Origin: Pseudomonas alkylphenolica
Lineage (GTDB): Bacteria > Pseudomonadota > Gammaproteobacteria > Pseudomonadales > Pseudomonadaceae
DNA: 64,000 nt
NCBI RefSeq assembly: GCF_000746525.1
Contig: NZ_CP009048.1
Span: 88,501 to 152,500 of the forward strand
Direction: 5' to 3'
The translations under genes were made by a program, and so were the position numbers. The notes beneath the pieces were generated by a model. The model searched no databases. It worked only from the letters and a program-made list of their open reading frames with translations, and was not told the origin of the DNA. Positions 16,801-27,203 of the stretch are shown one piece after another. Within the stretch, counting starts at the first letter, position 1. Each line of letters opens with the position of its first letter.

Positions 16801-17807
16801 TAACGCAGTACCTCCATATGAACATCAGCCGCCGTGAAGCGGGCGAACGCCGCTTCCATGTCGCCGCCAGTGACGGCCAGGGTCAGCTGCCCATACGGGG
16901 TGTCTTTGATACGGTCGATGCGGCCAGCGAGGATGCTGTAGTCCACGCCGGTTTCGCGGGCCACAGTGCCCAGCAGCGGCGCGTAGGTGGAATCGCCCTG
17001 GAAGGTCAGGCGCACGATGCGCCCCGGTACATGGGCAAAGTCGTCGCGCTGTTCGTTTTCGTCGATCTGCTCGTCTTCCTGGACGAAGCGCTTGGTGGTC
17101 GGGTGCTGCGGGTGCAGGAATACATCAGCCACCGGACCATGCTCGACGATCTGCCCGGCATCCATGACCGCAACCCGGTCACAGACCCGGCGGATCACGT
17201 CCATTTCATGGGTGATCAGCACGATAGTCAGTTTCAGTTCACGGTTGATCTCTGCCAGCAATTGCAGGACCGAAGCCGTGGTCTGCGGATCGAGCGCGCT
17301 GGTGGCTTCGTCGCAGAGCAGGATTTTCGGCTTGGTCGCCAAGGCGCGGGCAATGCCGACGCGTTGCTTCTGGCCACCGGACAATTGCGCCGGATATTTT
17401 TTCGCGTGCTCGGACAGGCCGACACGGGCCAGCAGTTCACTGACACGGGCGTCGATTTCCTTGCGCGACAGCTCGCCGGCCAGGGTCAGAGGCAGCGCGA
17501 CGTTGTCGGCCACGGTCTTGGACGCCAGCAGGTTGAAATGCTGGAAGATCATCCCGACCTGCTGGCGGAAGCGCCGCAGGTCGTTGGCGTCGAACGCGGT
17601 GACATCTTCACCGTCAACGATGATCTTGCCGCCGCTTGGGGCTTCCAGACGGTTTATCAGGCGCAGCAGGGTACTTTTACCGGCACCGGAGTGGCCGATC
17701 AGACCGAACACCTGGCCGTCTTCGACACTCAGGTTGGTCGGGTGCAGCGCGGGGATGTCCCTACCGGCGACGCGGTAGGTTTTATGTACATTTTGAAACT
17801 CGATCAC
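16800..17807 (-). CDS. metN: Methionine ABC transporter ATPase
   Basis: ATP-binding subunit of the methionine importer, 335 residues. Walker [10 protein letters not shown], signature [15 protein letters not shown], Walker [14 protein letters not shown] and the switch His in IVLITHEMD are intact. A C-terminal NIL/ACT-like regulatory domain (about 265-335) is present, which in the family binds methionine and trans-inhibits transport. First gene of the operon. I see no SAM riboswitch in the 206 bases upstream. Confidence 0.95.
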   Translation of the reverse strand: MIEFQNVHKTYRVAGRDIPALHPTNLSVEDGQVFGLIGHSGAGKSTLLRLINRLEAPSGGKIIVDGEDVTAFDANDLRRFRQQVGMIFQHFNLLASKTVADNVALPLTLAGELSRKEIDARVSELLARVGLSEHAKKYPAQLSGGQKQRVGIARALATKPKILLCDEATSALDPQTTASVLQLLAEINRELKLTIVLITHEMDVIRRVCDRVAVMDAGQIVEHGPVADVFLHPQHPTTKRFVQEDEQIDENEQRDDFAHVPGRIVRLTFQGDSTYAPLLGTVARETGVDYSILAGRIDRIKDTPYGQLTLAVTGGDMEAAFARFTAADVHMEVLR

Positions 17808-18013
17808 GTAGCGAACCTTGTGGGGCGCATGGAATTTGGGTCAGCGGTTAGCCGGGGGGCGCATTTTAGCCTGTTCGTATAGAGGTTCTTAGCATTTATT
17901 TCGCAATTGACCAATGCTACGGGAATAACGCGATCAGTGGTCAAACCGAATGAACGCTCGCCGGGCCCGCCCTGTATCGGGCGTGGCAGCGGGTGGGGGC
18001 GCCACCCGGCTGC

Positions 18014-18727
18014 TCAAGGACGACGCGGAATCAGCACCGCCTGGGCAGGCTGGTTGCGATGGATTTCGTGGGACTGCTGCAGGGCGAACTCGCTGTCGAG
18101 CTTATGCACGCGCTTGCCCAGCAGGGTCTTGAGCCACGGGGCGTCATCCTTGCGTGGCACCTGGAGCACCACATCGCACTGGTAGTTCACCACATCAGTG
18201 GCGATGTCATCCAGTTGCCGGCGCATTTCGCGAATATTGGTGGTTTTCAATGCCACGACGGTGCTCGGTGCGCCCGGGTCGATAAGCTTGGCCTTGGGAC
18301 GTGCTTCCGCTGCCTTGAGTGCCGCTTCGGCTTTTTCCAGTTCAGCCTTGCGGGCCTGGGCGATGGCGCCATTGACGCCACCGGTCAGTGCCGGAGCCTT
18401 GGGCATCAGCGCGCGGGCACGGCTCAGGGCGGTGGCGGCGGCATTGACGTCGCCCTTTTGCAGGACGATCTGGCTGCGTTGCAGGTAGGCTTCGGCCAAT
18501 TGCCGCTGGTGCTGCTCGACCCGGCTGTCATTGGGGTACTGGGCCTGCAGGGCGGCCAGCTGATCTTCGGCGGTGGCCAGCTCACTGCTGGCGATACTTT
18601 GCTCCAGCTGCTGCCAGGCATCGGCTTGGGCAGGCGTGGCGGCGTTATCGGTCGGGGTGCTGGAGCACGCAGCCAGGATCAGCGAAAACGCGGCAAGGAG
18701 CAGATAACGGGAGGCGAACGGCTTCAT
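18014..18727 (-). CDS. Predicted lipoprotein (PA5502-like)
   Basis: A 237-residue protein with a type II signal peptide and lipobox LILAAC (lipidated C21). The following region contains TPR-like helices (about 38-110: LEQSIASSELATAEDQLAAL and onward) and an Ala-rich helix, then a C-terminal section with VVALKTTNIREMRRQLDD. Conserved between znuB and metN in Pseudomonas. No enzyme motif; a structural or scaffolding role in the envelope is inferred. Transcribed towards metN but separated from it by 206 bases. Confidence 0.82.
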   Translation of the reverse strand: MKPFASRYLLLAAFSLILAACSSTPTDNAATPAQADAWQQLEQSIASSELATAEDQLAALQAQYPNDSRVEQHQRQLAEAYLQRSQIVLQKGDVNAAATALSRARALMPKAPALTGGVNGAIAQARKAELEKAEAALKAAEARPKAKLIDPGAPSTVVALKTTNIREMRRQLDDIATDVVNYQCDVVLQVPRKDDAPWLKTLLGKRVHKLDSEFALQQSHEIHRNQPAQAVLIPRRP

Positions 18728-18822
18728 TCCTGCGACTCTCTATTTGCGCAAAAAGCGAGCAAGTCTACACCCAGTCCGTAGACTCGAAAATAAATCTTCA
18801 GGGCCCTGCGTGATTTAACTGT

Positions 18823-18855
18823 CGCAGGGTGCAACCGCCCTGGCTGCACCCTGCG
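18823..18855 (-). terminator. Hairpin after znuB
   Basis: Perfect 11-bp stem CGCAGGGTGCA/TGCACCCTGCG (18823-18833 with 18845-18855) lies two bases beyond the znuB stop on the minus strand. No strong T-run follows, so efficiency as an intrinsic terminator is uncertain. Confidence 0.5.
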
Positions 18856-18857
18856 GC

Positions 18858-19640
18858 TCAGCGCCGGGGCCAAGCCAGGCTCAGCAAGAATAGCACCGCG
18901 GCACAGACCACGATCGACGGGCCGGCCGGGGTGTCTTTGAACCACGACAAGGCCAGGCCCCCGCACACTGCGGTAACCCCCAGCAGGCTGGCGCCCAGGG
19001 CCATCTGCTCGGGCGAGCGGGCGTGACGTTGCGCTGCAGCGGCCGGGATGATCAGCAGCGAGGTAATCAGCAGCACCCCGACGATCTTCATCGCCACGGC
19101 AATCACCACCGCGATCAACAGCATCAAGGCCAGACGCAGCGCCGCCACCGGCAGGCCTTCGACCATCGCCAGCTCTTCATGCACGGTCACCGCCAGCAAC
19201 GGGCGCCAGAGGACCACCAGCAACAGCAACACCGCCGCACTGCCGCCGAGGATCCAGGCCAGATCGCCGGGGCTGATCGCCAGCAGATCACCGAACAGGT
19301 AAGCCATCAGGTCGATGCGCACATCGTGCATGAAGCTCAGTACCACCAGGCCGAGCGACAGGGTGCTCGGGGCGAGAATGCCCAGCAAGGTGTCGGAGGC
19401 CAGCGCCTGGCGTTGCTGCAGCGTGACCAGCAGGATCGCCAGCAACAGACAGCCGACCGTTACCGCCAGCGCCGGGCTGATATCCAGCACGAAGCCCAGG
19501 GCTACGCCGAGCAGTGCGGCATGTGAGAGGGTGTCGCCGAAATAGGCCATGCGCCGCCAGACCACGAATGATCCCAAGGGGCCGGCGACCAGGGCCAGGG
19601 CCAAACCTGCGAGCAGGGCGTAAAGCAGAAAATCAGCCAT
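18858..19640 (-). CDS. znuB: Zinc ABC transporter permease
   Basis: Membrane subunit of the high-affinity zinc importer ZnuABC, 260 residues with about eight helices ([20 protein letters not shown] onward). Conserved family stretches include [15 protein letters not shown] and [20 protein letters not shown]. The ATG at 19640 overlaps the znuC end by eight bases; the longer open frame upstream lies inside znuC and is not the start. Last gene of the zur-znuC-znuB operon. Confidence 0.95.
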   Translation of the reverse strand: MADFLLYALLAGLALALVAGPLGSFVVWRRMAYFGDTLSHAALLGVALGFVLDISPALAVTVGCLLLAILLVTLQQRQALASDTLLGILAPSTLSLGLVVLSFMHDVRIDLMAYLFGDLLAISPGDLAWILGGSAAVLLLLVVLWRPLLAVTVHEELAMVEGLPVAALRLALMLLIAVVIAVAMKIVGVLLITSLLIIPAAAAQRHARSPEQMALGASLLGVTAVCGGLALSWFKDTPAGPSIVVCAAVLFLLSLAWPRR

Positions 19641-20412
19641 GCTTGCAGTGTTCTCCGTGTACGTGGCCGCCTTGGGCCGGGGCAACCACCGAGCCATGCA
19701 GGTCGTGGGCGTGGTCGTGATGGTGATGGTAGATCGCCAGGCTTGGCGCATTGCTGCCGAACAATTCGACGAAGGCTGGATCGCCGCTGACCTGTTCCGG
19801 GTGGCCGGAGCAGCAGACGTGGCGGTTCAGGCAAACCACCTGGTCGGTGGTGCTCATCACCAGGTGCAGGTCGTGGGAGACCATCAGCACGCCGCAGCCA
19901 TGGCGGTCACGCAAACGCGTGATCAGGCTGTACAGCTCGGCCTGGCCGGCGACATCGACGCCTTGCACCGGCTCATCCAGCACCAGCAGTTCAGGTTCGC
20001 GCAACAGCGCCCGGGCCAGCAGCACGCGCTGCATTTCACCACCGGAAATACCCTGGATCGGGCTGTCGATCACCTGTTCGGCACCGACTTCCTGCAACGC
20101 GCTGAGGGCGGCGGCACGGTCGACACCTGGTACCAGGCGCAGAAAGCGCAGGACCGACAGCGGCAAGGTGGCATCCACATGCAGCTTCTGCGGCATGTAG
20201 CCGATGCGCAGGCGCGGCTTGCGCCAGACCTTGCCGGTGTGGGGCTTGAGCAAGCCAAGCACGGCGCGCACCAGGGTGGTTTTGCCGGCACCGTTGGGGC
20301 CGATCAGGGTGACGATCTGCCCGGGTTCGACGGCCAGGTCGATGCTGTCGAGCACGGCCTGTCCGGAGAAAGCCACGCCGACCTGTTCGAGGCGAATCAG
20401 CGCATTGCTCAT
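19633..20412 (-). CDS. znuC: Zinc ABC transporter ATPase
   Basis: ATPase of the zinc importer, 259 residues. Walker [10 protein letters not shown], signature [15 protein letters not shown], Walker [13 protein letters not shown] and switch His in [10 protein letters not shown] are intact. A His-rich C-terminal tail ([10 protein letters not shown] and HVHGEH) is typical of ZnuC and may bind zinc. Start ATG at 20412 overlaps the zur stop by one base. Confidence 0.95.
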   Translation of the reverse strand: MSNALIRLEQVGVAFSGQAVLDSIDLAVEPGQIVTLIGPNGAGKTTLVRAVLGLLKPHTGKVWRKPRLRIGYMPQKLHVDATLPLSVLRFLRLVPGVDRAAALSALQEVGAEQVIDSPIQGISGGEMQRVLLARALLREPELLVLDEPVQGVDVAGQAELYSLITRLRDRHGCGVLMVSHDLHLVMSTTDQVVCLNRHVCCSGHPEQVSGDPAFVELFGSNAPSLAIYHHHHDHAHDLHGSVVAPAQGGHVHGEHCKHG

Positions 20413-20894
20413 CAGGCGCTCCGGCAGTTGCCGCACAAGCCGACCACTTCGACGGTTTGCGCTTCGACGCTGAAGCCGACGTCCTTGGCGCTGGCGACAA
20501 TGGCGTTGCTGATGCTGGTCTGCTCCAACTCGATCGCCACATGGCACTCCCGGCAGATCAGGAACTGCCCCTGGTGGGCATGCTCGGGGTGACTGCAGCC
20601 GATGAAGGCGTTCAGCGAGGCGATACGGTGCACCAGGCTGTTTTCCAACAGGAAATCCAGGGCCCGGTAGACGGTCGGCGGCGCCGCGCGACGACCGTCC
20701 TGCTCGCTCAATACCGCCAAAATGTCGTAGGCACCCAGCGGTTTATGGCTCTGCCACACCAGCTCCAGCACGCGCCGACGCAGGGCGGTCAGGCGCAGGC
20801 CTTTGCGTGCGCACAGCACATCGGCCTCAGCCAGGGCGCTGTGGACGCAATGGGAATGGTCGTGGGGACGATTGGCCAACGGGGTTTTAGGCAT
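20412..20894 (-). CDS. zur: Zinc uptake regulator (Fur family)
   Basis: Zinc-sensing repressor of zinc import, 160 residues. N-terminal winged helix with [11 protein letters not shown] and [12 protein letters not shown], and a C-terminal metal-binding half with the structural-zinc cysteine pairs CREC and CGNC. The His-rich start (HDHSHCVHS) is usual in Zur. Transcribed away from znuA, with its own operator-like sequence in the 66-base gap, so zur and znuCB are probably autoregulated together with znuA. Confidence 0.93.
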   Translation of the reverse strand: MPKTPLANRPHDHSHCVHSALAEADVLCARKGLRLTALRRRVLELVWQSHKPLGAYDILAVLSEQDGRRAAPPTVYRALDFLLENSLVHRIASLNAFIGCSHPEHAHQGQFLICRECHVAIELEQTSISNAIVASAKDVGFSVEAQTVEVVGLCGNCRSA

Positions 20895-20915
20895 GAGCGG
20901 CGACGGTTCTGATTG

Positions 20916-20936
20916 GAGACGTTATTATGTTACCTG
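20916..20936. promoter_or_regulatory. Candidate Zur box between zur and znuA
   Basis: GACGTTATTATGTTACCTG in the short divergent gap resembles the GTTATAnTATnAC core of gammaproteobacterial Zur operators. Its position would allow Zur to repress both directions. The match is by eye and imperfect. Confidence 0.55.
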
Positions 20937-20960
20937 TTCCTGCCCCTTTGAGTGGTCATC

Positions 20961-21878
20961 GTGTCCCGATTTTTTGCCCTTTTTGTCGCTTTTATCACCA
21001 CTCTGGTGATGGCCCAGGCACAGGCCGAGGTCCGTGTCCTGACCAGTATCAAGCCCCTGCAGCAGATCGCCGCGGCAGTTCAGGACGGCGTTGGCAGCCC
21101 TGAAGTGCTGCTGCCGCCAGGCGCCTCCCCGCATCACTACGCACTGCGTCCCTCCGACGTGCGGCGGGTGGGTGACGTCGAGCTGCTGTACTGGATCGGC
21201 CCGGACATGGAGGGCTTCCTGCCACGGGTGCTCAAGGGCCGCAGCAAGCCCAGTGTCGCGGTGCAGGACCTGCCCGGCTTGCACTTGCGCCACTTTGGCG
21301 AAGATAGCCACTCGCATGACGAAGATGGCGACGAACACGATCACGATCATCGCCCAGGCAGTCTCGATGCCCACCTCTGGCTGTCGTCGGCCAATGCCCG
21401 GGTCATCGCAGCGAAGATGGCTGCCGACCTCAGCGCTGCCGATGCGGCCAATGCCGCACGCTACCAGAGCAACCTGAAGGCCTTTGGCGAACGCCTGGAT
21501 GCCCTGGATGCGCGTTTGAAAAAGCGCCTGGCCGGTATCAGCGGCAAACCGTTCTTCGTGTTCCATGAGGCGTTCGATTATTTCGAGTCGGCTTATGGCC
21601 TCAAGCACACCGGGGTGTTCAGCGTGGCGGCCGAAGTGCAACCGGGTGCTCAGCATGTGGCAGCGATGCGCAAGCGCCTGCAGGAAGTGGGCAAGACCTG
21701 TGTGTTCAGTGAGCCGCCACTGCGCCCGCGCCTGGCCGAGACGCTGACCGCAGGTTTGCCGGTGACCCTGGCTGAACTGGATGCGTTGGGCGGGACAGCG
21801 CCGGCCAGTGCTCAGGGCTATGAGCAGTTGCTAGAGAAGTTGGGGAATGATCTGGCGGGGTGCCTGGAGAAGCTGTAG
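20961..21878 (+). CDS. znuA: Zinc-binding periplasmic protein
   Basis: High-affinity zinc-binding component of ZnuABC, 305 residues. Signal peptide about 1-22 (ending MAQAQA). Zinc ligands include His in PHHYALRPSD, HLW in DAHLWLSSAN and the FHEAFDYF region; the acidic His loop SHSHDEDGDEHDHDH is the typical metal-collecting loop. There is no ATG; GTG at 20961 (SRFF) has GAGTGG at a suitable distance and matches other ZnuA starts, while a GTG at 20952 is a weaker option. Divergent from zur. Confidence 0.93.
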   Translation: MSRFFALFVAFITTLVMAQAQAEVRVLTSIKPLQQIAAAVQDGVGSPEVLLPPGASPHHYALRPSDVRRVGDVELLYWIGPDMEGFLPRVLKGRSKPSVAVQDLPGLHLRHFGEDSHSHDEDGDEHDHDHRPGSLDAHLWLSSANARVIAAKMAADLSAADAANAARYQSNLKAFGERLDALDARLKKRLAGISGKPFFVFHEAFDYFESAYGLKHTGVFSVAAEVQPGAQHVAAMRKRLQEVGKTCVFSEPPLRPRLAETLTAGLPVTLAELDALGGTAPASAQGYEQLLEKLGNDLAGCLEKL

Positions 21879-21886
21879 CGCTTTTT

Positions 21887-21933
21887 TCGCGGGGCAAGCC
21901 CGCTCCCACCGTGGGAGCGGGCTTGCCCCGCGA
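21887..21933. repeat. REP palindrome
   Basis: Perfect 23-bp arms at 21887-21909 and 21911-21933 with a single-base loop (core GCGGGGCAAGCCCGCTCCCAC). Lies between convergent znuA and thrB, nine bases after the znuA stop. Confidence 0.93.
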
Positions 21934-21937
21934 TAGC

Positions 21938-22888
21938 TTACAAAGCAAACGGAAGGGCGATTTCCACCTGCTGGCGCGCCGCCAGGCGCACTTCAAAATC
22001 GGCCGGATCGTGAATCAGCACGTCCATCCCGGCAAACGACTCGGCAGCGATCAGGCGCGACAGCCAGAAGCGCACACAGGCAATGCGCAACATCACCGGC
22101 CACAACTGCGCCTCTGCCGAGGTGAAGGGGCGCAGCGCCGCATATGCACCCAACAATGCCCGCGCACGCGCGCCATTGATCTGCCCAGCATCGTCACAGC
22201 ACCAGTCATTGAGGGTGATCGCCAGGTCATACAGCATCGGCCCCGAGCAGGCGTTGTAGAAGTCGATCAGACCGGTCAGGTGGGTGCCTTCGAACAGCAC
22301 GTTGTCGCGGAACAGGTCGGCGTGCAGGTTGGCGCGTGGCAGGGCCATGATCTGCGCGTGGTGCTCAGCGATCTCATCCAGGCAAGCCTGTAGCAGCTGG
22401 CGTTGCTCGGCGTTCAGGCGCGGCATCAGCTCGGCACCGGTCTCCAGCATCCAGTCCAGGCCGCGGTCGGTCTTGCGCTCCAGGACCTTGTCACGGGTGG
22501 CCAGGTGCAGGTGGCCGAGTAGCTCGCCGATCTGCACACAGTGCTGGTTGTTGACGTCCTTGATGTGCTTGCCGGGCAGGCGCGGTTGCAGCAGCGCCGG
22601 TTTGCCGGCCAGCTCGCGCAGCGCCACGCCGTCATTGCCACGCAAGGCGTAAGGCACCGGCAGGTCAGCGTCGTGCAGGACATCAAGCAACTCGATGAAG
22701 AACGGCAGGTCCTGGATCGGCCCGCGTTCGACCAGCGTCAGCACGTACTCTCCCTGTTCCAGACTGACAAAGAAGTTGCTGTTCTCGGTGCCGGCGGCAA
22801 TGCCCTGGAAGTCCCGCAGGCGGCCCAGGCCGTAAGGCGCCAGAAAGGTTTCCAGCTCAGGCCGGGTCAGGGGGGTGAAGACTGACAT
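21938..22888 (-). CDS. thrB: Homoserine kinase (ThrB, APH-like family)
   Basis: Phosphorylates homoserine in threonine synthesis; 316 residues. This is the aminoglycoside-phosphotransferase-fold type used by Pseudomonas, not the GHMP kinase of E. coli. Signs are GIAAGTENSNFFV near the ATP loop, the catalytic LPRANLHADLFRDNVLFEG (HxD-x4-N pattern) and LTGLIDFYNAC. ATG at 22888 chosen; a TTG six bases upstream is in frame. The ribosome site is weak. Confidence 0.93.
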   Translation of the reverse strand: MSVFTPLTRPELETFLAPYGLGRLRDFQGIAAGTENSNFFVSLEQGEYVLTLVERGPIQDLPFFIELLDVLHDADLPVPYALRGNDGVALRELAGKPALLQPRLPGKHIKDVNNQHCVQIGELLGHLHLATRDKVLERKTDRGLDWMLETGAELMPRLNAEQRQLLQACLDEIAEHHAQIMALPRANLHADLFRDNVLFEGTHLTGLIDFYNACSGPMLYDLAITLNDWCCDDAGQINGARARALLGAYAALRPFTSAEAQLWPVMLRIACVRFWLSRLIAAESFAGMDVLIHDPADFEVRLAARQQVEIALPFAL

Positions 22889-22952
22889 GATCAAAAATTG
22901 CCCATACGGGCACTTCAGCAGGGAAGTGCCAGGTTGATGTAAAGGGTACGCC

Positions 22953-23240
22953 TTACCACTCGAAGATTTTCCACGACGGGATCAGCATGTCCGGTTGGTC
23001 GGAGCGAATGAAATTACCTTCCGAGCCATCAGCGCGTACCAGGAAATAAGGCTTACCCCCTTTCGGGGTGACCTTGATTGCATACAGGAAGCCATTTTGC
23101 CGGTATTCCTGAATGGTTTTGTCGCCTTCCGTGCGAATGGTTACTTCCGGATCAGCCGATGGCGCGTCTTCCGCTGCCAGAGTGACGACCGGAGTGACTG
23201 CCAACAGACCGAGCAGCAACAGGCGATTTAGTGTACGCAT
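22953..23240 (-). CDS. DUF2782 exported protein
   Basis: A 95-residue secreted protein: signal peptide about 1-22 (ending VTLAAE), then a compact domain with YRQNGFLYAIKVTPKGGKPY, the DUF2782 signature. Conserved next to polA and thrB in Pseudomonas. Function unknown. Precedes thrB in the same direction by 64 bases and may be co-transcribed with it. Confidence 0.85.
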   Translation of the reverse strand: MRTLNRLLLLGLLAVTPVVTLAAEDAPSADPEVTIRTEGDKTIQEYRQNGFLYAIKVTPKGGKPYFLVRADGSEGNFIRSDQPDMLIPSWKIFEW

Positions 23241-23314
23241 GATAACCTTGTCCCTTTGTCGTCAATGTTCCGGACATTCTAGCGCCGGGCCCGTCGAAAA
23301 GGTTGATTCTGCTC

Positions 23315-26077
23315 ATGAGCCAAGCTCCCCTCGTCCTGGTGGACGGTTCCTCATACCTCTACCGCGCCTTTCACGCGCTGCCGCCGCTGACCACCTCCAA
23401 GGGCATGCCGACCGGTGCGGTCAAAGGCGTGCTGAACATGCTCAAGAGCCTGCGCAGGCAATACCCGGACAGTCTGTTTGCGGTGGTGTTCGACGCCAAG
23501 GGCGGGACCTTTCGCGACGAAATGTTCGCCGAGTACAAGGCCAACCGCCCAAGCATGCCGGACGATCTGCGGGTGCAGGTTGAGCCGTTGCACGCCAGCG
23601 TCCGCGCCTTGGGTTATCCACTGCTGTGCGTCGAAGGTGTTGAAGCCGACGATGTGATCGGCACCCTGGCCCGCAGCAGTGCCGCAGCCGGTCGTCCGGT
23701 GATCATCTCCACTGGCGACAAAGACATGGCGCAGTTGGTCGATGGCCACATTACGCTGGTCAACACCATGACCGGTACTGTCCTCGATGTGCCTGGCGTG
23801 CACGAGAAATTCGGCGTCGGTCCTGAGCACATCATCGATTTCCTCGCCCTGATGGGTGACAAGGTCGACAACATCCCGGGTGTGCCTGGGGTGGGTGAAA
23901 AAACCGCCGTCGGCCTGCTCACCGGTATCGGCGGCGGCCTGCGCGAGCTGTACGAGAACCTCGACAAGGTTCCGGGCCTGGCCATTCGCGGCGCCAAGAC
24001 CCTGCCTGCCAAGCTTGAAGAGCACCGCGATGCGGCCTTCCTCTCCTATGAACTGGCGACCATCAAGATCGATGTGCCGCTGGAGGTTGAAGTGGATGAG
24101 CTGGTCTGCGGCGAACCGGACCGTGATGCGCTGCTTGAGCTGTATACAGAGATGGAGTTCAAGAGCTGGATCGACGAAGTGCAGCGCGACGCCAAGCGCG
24201 CCGGTCAGGAAATCGTTGTCGAGACGCCTGAGGAAACTGTCGAAGCGAAATATGAAACCATCCTCGATCAGGCCCGCTTCGACGTCTGGCTGGAAAAGCT
24301 GCGTAAAGCGCCACTGTTCGCCTTCGATACCGAGACCACTGGCCTGGATGCGCAACAAGCGCAGCTGGTTGGCCTGTCGTTCGCAGTGCAGGCCCATGAG
24401 GCCGCTTATGTGCCGTTGACCCACACCTACATGGGCGTACCTGAGCAACTGGACCGCGACACAGTGCTGCTGGCGCTCAAACCGCTGCTCGAAGACCCGA
24501 AAAAGCTCAAGGTCGGGCAGAACGCCAAGTACGACATGAACATCCTCGCCAACTGCGCCATCGGCGGTGATATCGCCAACGGCATCCTGATGCAGGGCGT
24601 GGCTTACGACACCATGCTTGAGTCCTATGTGCTCGACTCGACGGCTACCCGTCATGACATGGACAGCCTGGCGCTCAAGTACCTGAACCACACCACCATC
24701 GGTTTCACCGACATTGCTGGCAAAGGCGCCAAACAGCTGACCTTCGACCAGATCAGCCTTGAACAGGCCGGCCCCTACGCCGCGGAAGACGCCGATGTGA
24801 CCCTGCGCCTGCACCAGGCGCTGCAACAGAAGCTGGCCAAGACCCCAAGCGTGCTGCCAGTGCTGAACGATATCGAGATGCCGCTGGTGCCGGTTCTGGC
24901 GAAGATCGAGCGCCAGGGTGCGCTGGTCGATGCCAACCTGCTCGGCATCCAGAGTGTCGAGCTGGGCGAGAAGCTGGTGCAGCTGGAGCGTGAGGCCTTC
25001 GACATTGCCGGTGAGGAGTTCAACCTCGGCTCGCCCAAGCAGCTGGGCGTGATCCTCTACGAAAAGCTGGGCATGCCGGTACTCAACAAAACCGCCAAAG
25101 GCCAGGCTTCGACGGCCGAAGCAGTGCTGGCGGAGCTGGCCGAGATGGACTTCCCGCTGCCCAAGGTGCTGATGCAGTACCGCTCCCTGAGCAAGCTCAA
25201 AAGCACCTACACCGACCGCTTGCCGGAGCAGATCAACCCGCGCACCGGGCGTATCCACACTTCCTACCAGCAAGCGGTGGCAGCCACTGGCCGTTTGTCG
25301 TCCAGTGACCCGAACCTGCAGAACATCCCGATCCGTACCGCCGAAGGCCGGCGAATCCGTCAGGCCTTCATTGCCGCGCCCGGCTACAAGCTGTTGGCGG
25401 CCGACTATTCGCAGATCGAACTGCGGATCATGGCGCACCTGGCCAAAGACGAGGGCTTGCTGCACGCCTTCCGCAACGACCTGGACGTACACCGGGCAAC
25501 GGCTGCCGAGGTGTTTGGCGTCGACCTGGCCGAAGTCACCACCGACCAGCGGCGCAGTGCCAAAGCGATCAACTTCGGCCTGATCTACGGCATGAGCGCC
25601 TTTGGCCTGGCCAAGCAGATCGGTGTCGACCGCAAGCAGTCGCAGGCCTACATCGATCGCTATTTCGCCCGTTACCCCGGTGTACTGGCGTACATGGAGC
25701 GCACCCGGGCACAGGCCGCTGAGCAAGGTTTTGTCGAAACCCTGTTCGGTCGTCGCCTGTACCTGCCGGAAATCAACGCGAAGAACCCGGCCTTGCGCAA
25801 AGGCGCGGAACGCACAGCGATCAACGCGCCGATGCAGGGTACGGCGGCAGACATCATCAAGCGCGCCATGGTGGCTGTGGATAACTGGCTGACCGACTCG
25901 GGGCTGGACGCCCGGGTGATCCTGCAGGTGCACGACGAACTGGTGCTGGAGGTACGCGAGGACCTGGTTGAGCAGGTGCGTGAACAAATTCGTCCACACA
26001 TGAGCAATGCCGCAGCACTCGATGTACCGCTGCTGGTTGAGGTCGGTGTGGGGGCAAACTGGGACGAAGCGCATTAA
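23315..26077 (+). CDS. polA: DNA polymerase I
   Basis: Repair and Okazaki-fragment polymerase, 920 residues, full length. 5'-nuclease domain about 1-290 ([24 protein letters not shown]); 3'-5' exonuclease about 315-515 with the intact motif FDTETTGLD, so proofreading should be active; polymerase domain with [11 protein letters not shown] (motif A), [12 protein letters not shown] (motif B) and VHDELVLE (motif C). ATG at 23315 is preferred over the in-frame TTG at 23303 since [12 protein letters not shown] is the family start. An intrinsic terminator follows. Confidence 0.97.
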   Translation: MSQAPLVLVDGSSYLYRAFHALPPLTTSKGMPTGAVKGVLNMLKSLRRQYPDSLFAVVFDAKGGTFRDEMFAEYKANRPSMPDDLRVQVEPLHASVRALGYPLLCVEGVEADDVIGTLARSSAAAGRPVIISTGDKDMAQLVDGHITLVNTMTGTVLDVPGVHEKFGVGPEHIIDFLALMGDKVDNIPGVPGVGEKTAVGLLTGIGGGLRELYENLDKVPGLAIRGAKTLPAKLEEHRDAAFLSYELATIKIDVPLEVEVDELVCGEPDRDALLELYTEMEFKSWIDEVQRDAKRAGQEIVVETPEETVEAKYETILDQARFDVWLEKLRKAPLFAFDTETTGLDAQQAQLVGLSFAVQAHEAAYVPLTHTYMGVPEQLDRDTVLLALKPLLEDPKKLKVGQNAKYDMNILANCAIGGDIANGILMQGVAYDTMLESYVLDSTATRHDMDSLALKYLNHTTIGFTDIAGKGAKQLTFDQISLEQAGPYAAEDADVTLRLHQALQQKLAKTPSVLPVLNDIEMPLVPVLAKIERQGALVDANLLGIQSVELGEKLVQLEREAFDIAGEEFNLGSPKQLGVILYEKLGMPVLNKTAKGQASTAEAVLAELAEMDFPLPKVLMQYRSLSKLKSTYTDRLPEQINPRTGRIHTSYQQAVAATGRLSSSDPNLQNIPIRTAEGRRIRQAFIAAPGYKLLAADYSQIELRIMAHLAKDEGLLHAFRNDLDVHRATAAEVFGVDLAEVTTDQRRSAKAINFGLIYGMSAFGLAKQIGVDRKQSQAYIDRYFARYPGVLAYMERTRAQAAEQGFVETLFGRRLYLPEINAKNPALRKGAERTAINAPMQGTAADIIKRAMVAVDNWLTDSGLDARVILQVHDELVLEVREDLVEQVREQIRPHMSNAAALDVPLLVEVGVGANWDEAH

Positions 26078-26097
26078 AAATGCAGTTAAATGCGGGG

Positions 26098-26127
26098 AAA
26101 AGCTGCGGCATATCGTCGCGGCTTTTT
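26098..26127 (+). terminator. polA terminator
   Basis: Stem AAGCTGCG/CGCGGCTT (26100-26107 with 26117-26124, one G-T pair) followed by TTTTT, 20 bases after the polA stop. Confidence 0.8.
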
Positions 26128-26190
26128 ACCGGTCCAGAGGCTTGGTAGTAAAAAATATCTGCCCTATCGCAAATAGTTTTCAAACCTTTG

Positions 26191-26218
26191 GAACTAAACC
26201 GGTGAACCACGACTCAGA
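26191..26218 (+). promoter_or_regulatory. AlgU (sigma-22) type promoter of ersA
   Basis: GAACTA (26191-26196), 17 bases, TCAGA (26214-26218), closely matching the AlgU/RpoE consensus GAACTT-N16/17-TCTGA. It would start transcription near 26225. Known biology: ersA is AlgU-dependent in P. aeruginosa. Confidence 0.8.
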
Positions 26219-26224
26219 GTAACT

Positions 26225-26356
26225 GAATGGCTGGTGAAGCCCTTCGATGCTCCTATGTTGTGTTAAGTGTTGGCAGATATCTGGACCCCGCCCTAGCGGT
26301 CCGGAACTTGAACCCCGAACTTCCCCCTCCCCATACGAAGTCCGGGGTTTTTTTTG
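26225..26356 (+). ncRNA. ersA: ErsA small RNA
   Basis: The polA-engB gap is the site of ErsA in Pseudomonas (the position of Spot 42 in enterics). From the AlgU-type promoter the predicted RNA is about 130 nt, the reported size. It ends in an intrinsic terminator: CCCCGAACTTC (26313-26323) pairs with GAAGTCCGGGG (26337-26347), then eight T. The terminator loop is the C-rich CCCCTCCCC segment, the kind of single-stranded seed ErsA uses with Hfq against targets such as algC mRNA. Exact 5' end is inferred. Confidence 0.82.
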
Positions 26357-26378
26357 CCCGGCGTTTGCCGGGCAGCCC

Positions 26379-27011
26379 TTATTCTGCGGGCTTGTCCGCC
26401 AGTTCCATCCAGTTTGCCAACACCCCGTAGGCTTCTTCCAGGCCCTGGCGCTTGGGCGCCGAGAACAGCTGGATGGTCACCGTATCGCCCCAACCTTTGC
26501 GGATTTCCGCCTGTACTTTGAGCAGGGTGTTCTTGGCGGCGCCGAAGGTCAGCTTGTCGGCCTTGGTCAGCAGGATGTGCATCGGCATACCGGCCGCCTG
26601 GGACCAGTCGAGCATCATCTTGTCGAAGTCGGTCATCGGATGGCGCACGTCCATCATCAGGATCAGGCCCTTGAGGCACTCGCGGCTGCCCAGGTAGGCC
26701 TCCAGGTGCTTCTGCCAGTGCTGCTTGAGCGGAATCGGCACTTTTGCATAACCGTAGCCTGGCAAGTCGACCAAACGCCGTTCATCGTCCAGACTGAAGA
26801 AATTCAGCAGCTGAGTGCGCCCCGGGGTTTTCGAGGTGCGGGCCAGGCTGGCGTGGGTCAGGGTATTCAGGGCGCTGGACTTGCCGGCGTTGGAGCGGCC
26901 GGCAAAGGCCACTTCATAGCCCTGGTCGTCCGGGCACTGGTCGACCTTGGCAGCGCTGAGGGCGAATTTGGCCTGTTGGCAGAGACCGAGGATGGGGTTT
27001 TTGACTTGCAT
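26379..27011 (-). CDS. engB: Ribosome biogenesis GTPase EngB/YsxC
   Basis: Essential-type GTPase involved in 50S subunit assembly, 210 residues. G1 [10 protein letters not shown]3 DLPGYGYAK and G4 LTKADKL are present; G5 lies near LFSAPKRQG. Start ATG at 27011. Sits opposite polA-ersA, as in other gammaproteobacteria. A strong GCCCGGC/GCCGGGC hairpin follows the stop at 26356-26373. Confidence 0.95.
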   Translation of the reverse strand: MQVKNPILGLCQQAKFALSAAKVDQCPDDQGYEVAFAGRSNAGKSSALNTLTHASLARTSKTPGRTQLLNFFSLDDERRLVDLPGYGYAKVPIPLKQHWQKHLEAYLGSRECLKGLILMMDVRHPMTDFDKMMLDWSQAAGMPMHILLTKADKLTFGAAKNTLLKVQAEIRKGWGDTVTIQLFSAPKRQGLEEAYGVLANWMELADKPAE

Positions 27012-27203
27012 GGTTTATCCGGTTGGGCGTTGCGCGAGGGGGTCTCGGCAAGCGGTGTCGTTTCCGTTTCAGTAACGGGAGTATATAATGCCCCAGTTTT
27101 TGTGTGCGCATTATCCCGGCGTAGGAGGATGTGCACGGGGGCGGTTGATTCAAGCTTGCGCAGTAGAACGCAGTGCAACCCCCAACCCTGAAAGGTCGTT
27201 CGT

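Noticed and set aside
17808..18013. Possible SAM or methionine riboswitch before metN
   Set aside because: The gap is short and shows no riboswitch core; Pseudomonas met genes are not usually riboswitch-controlled.
23351..26074. A 907-codon open frame on the strand opposite polA
   Set aside because: It is an antisense shadow of a long GC-rich gene; the protein lacks domains and the polA frame has every expected motif.
26304..26309. Second AlgU -35 element (GGAACTTG) inside ersA
   Set aside because: No matching -10 element at 16-17 bases; chance similarity within the transcript.
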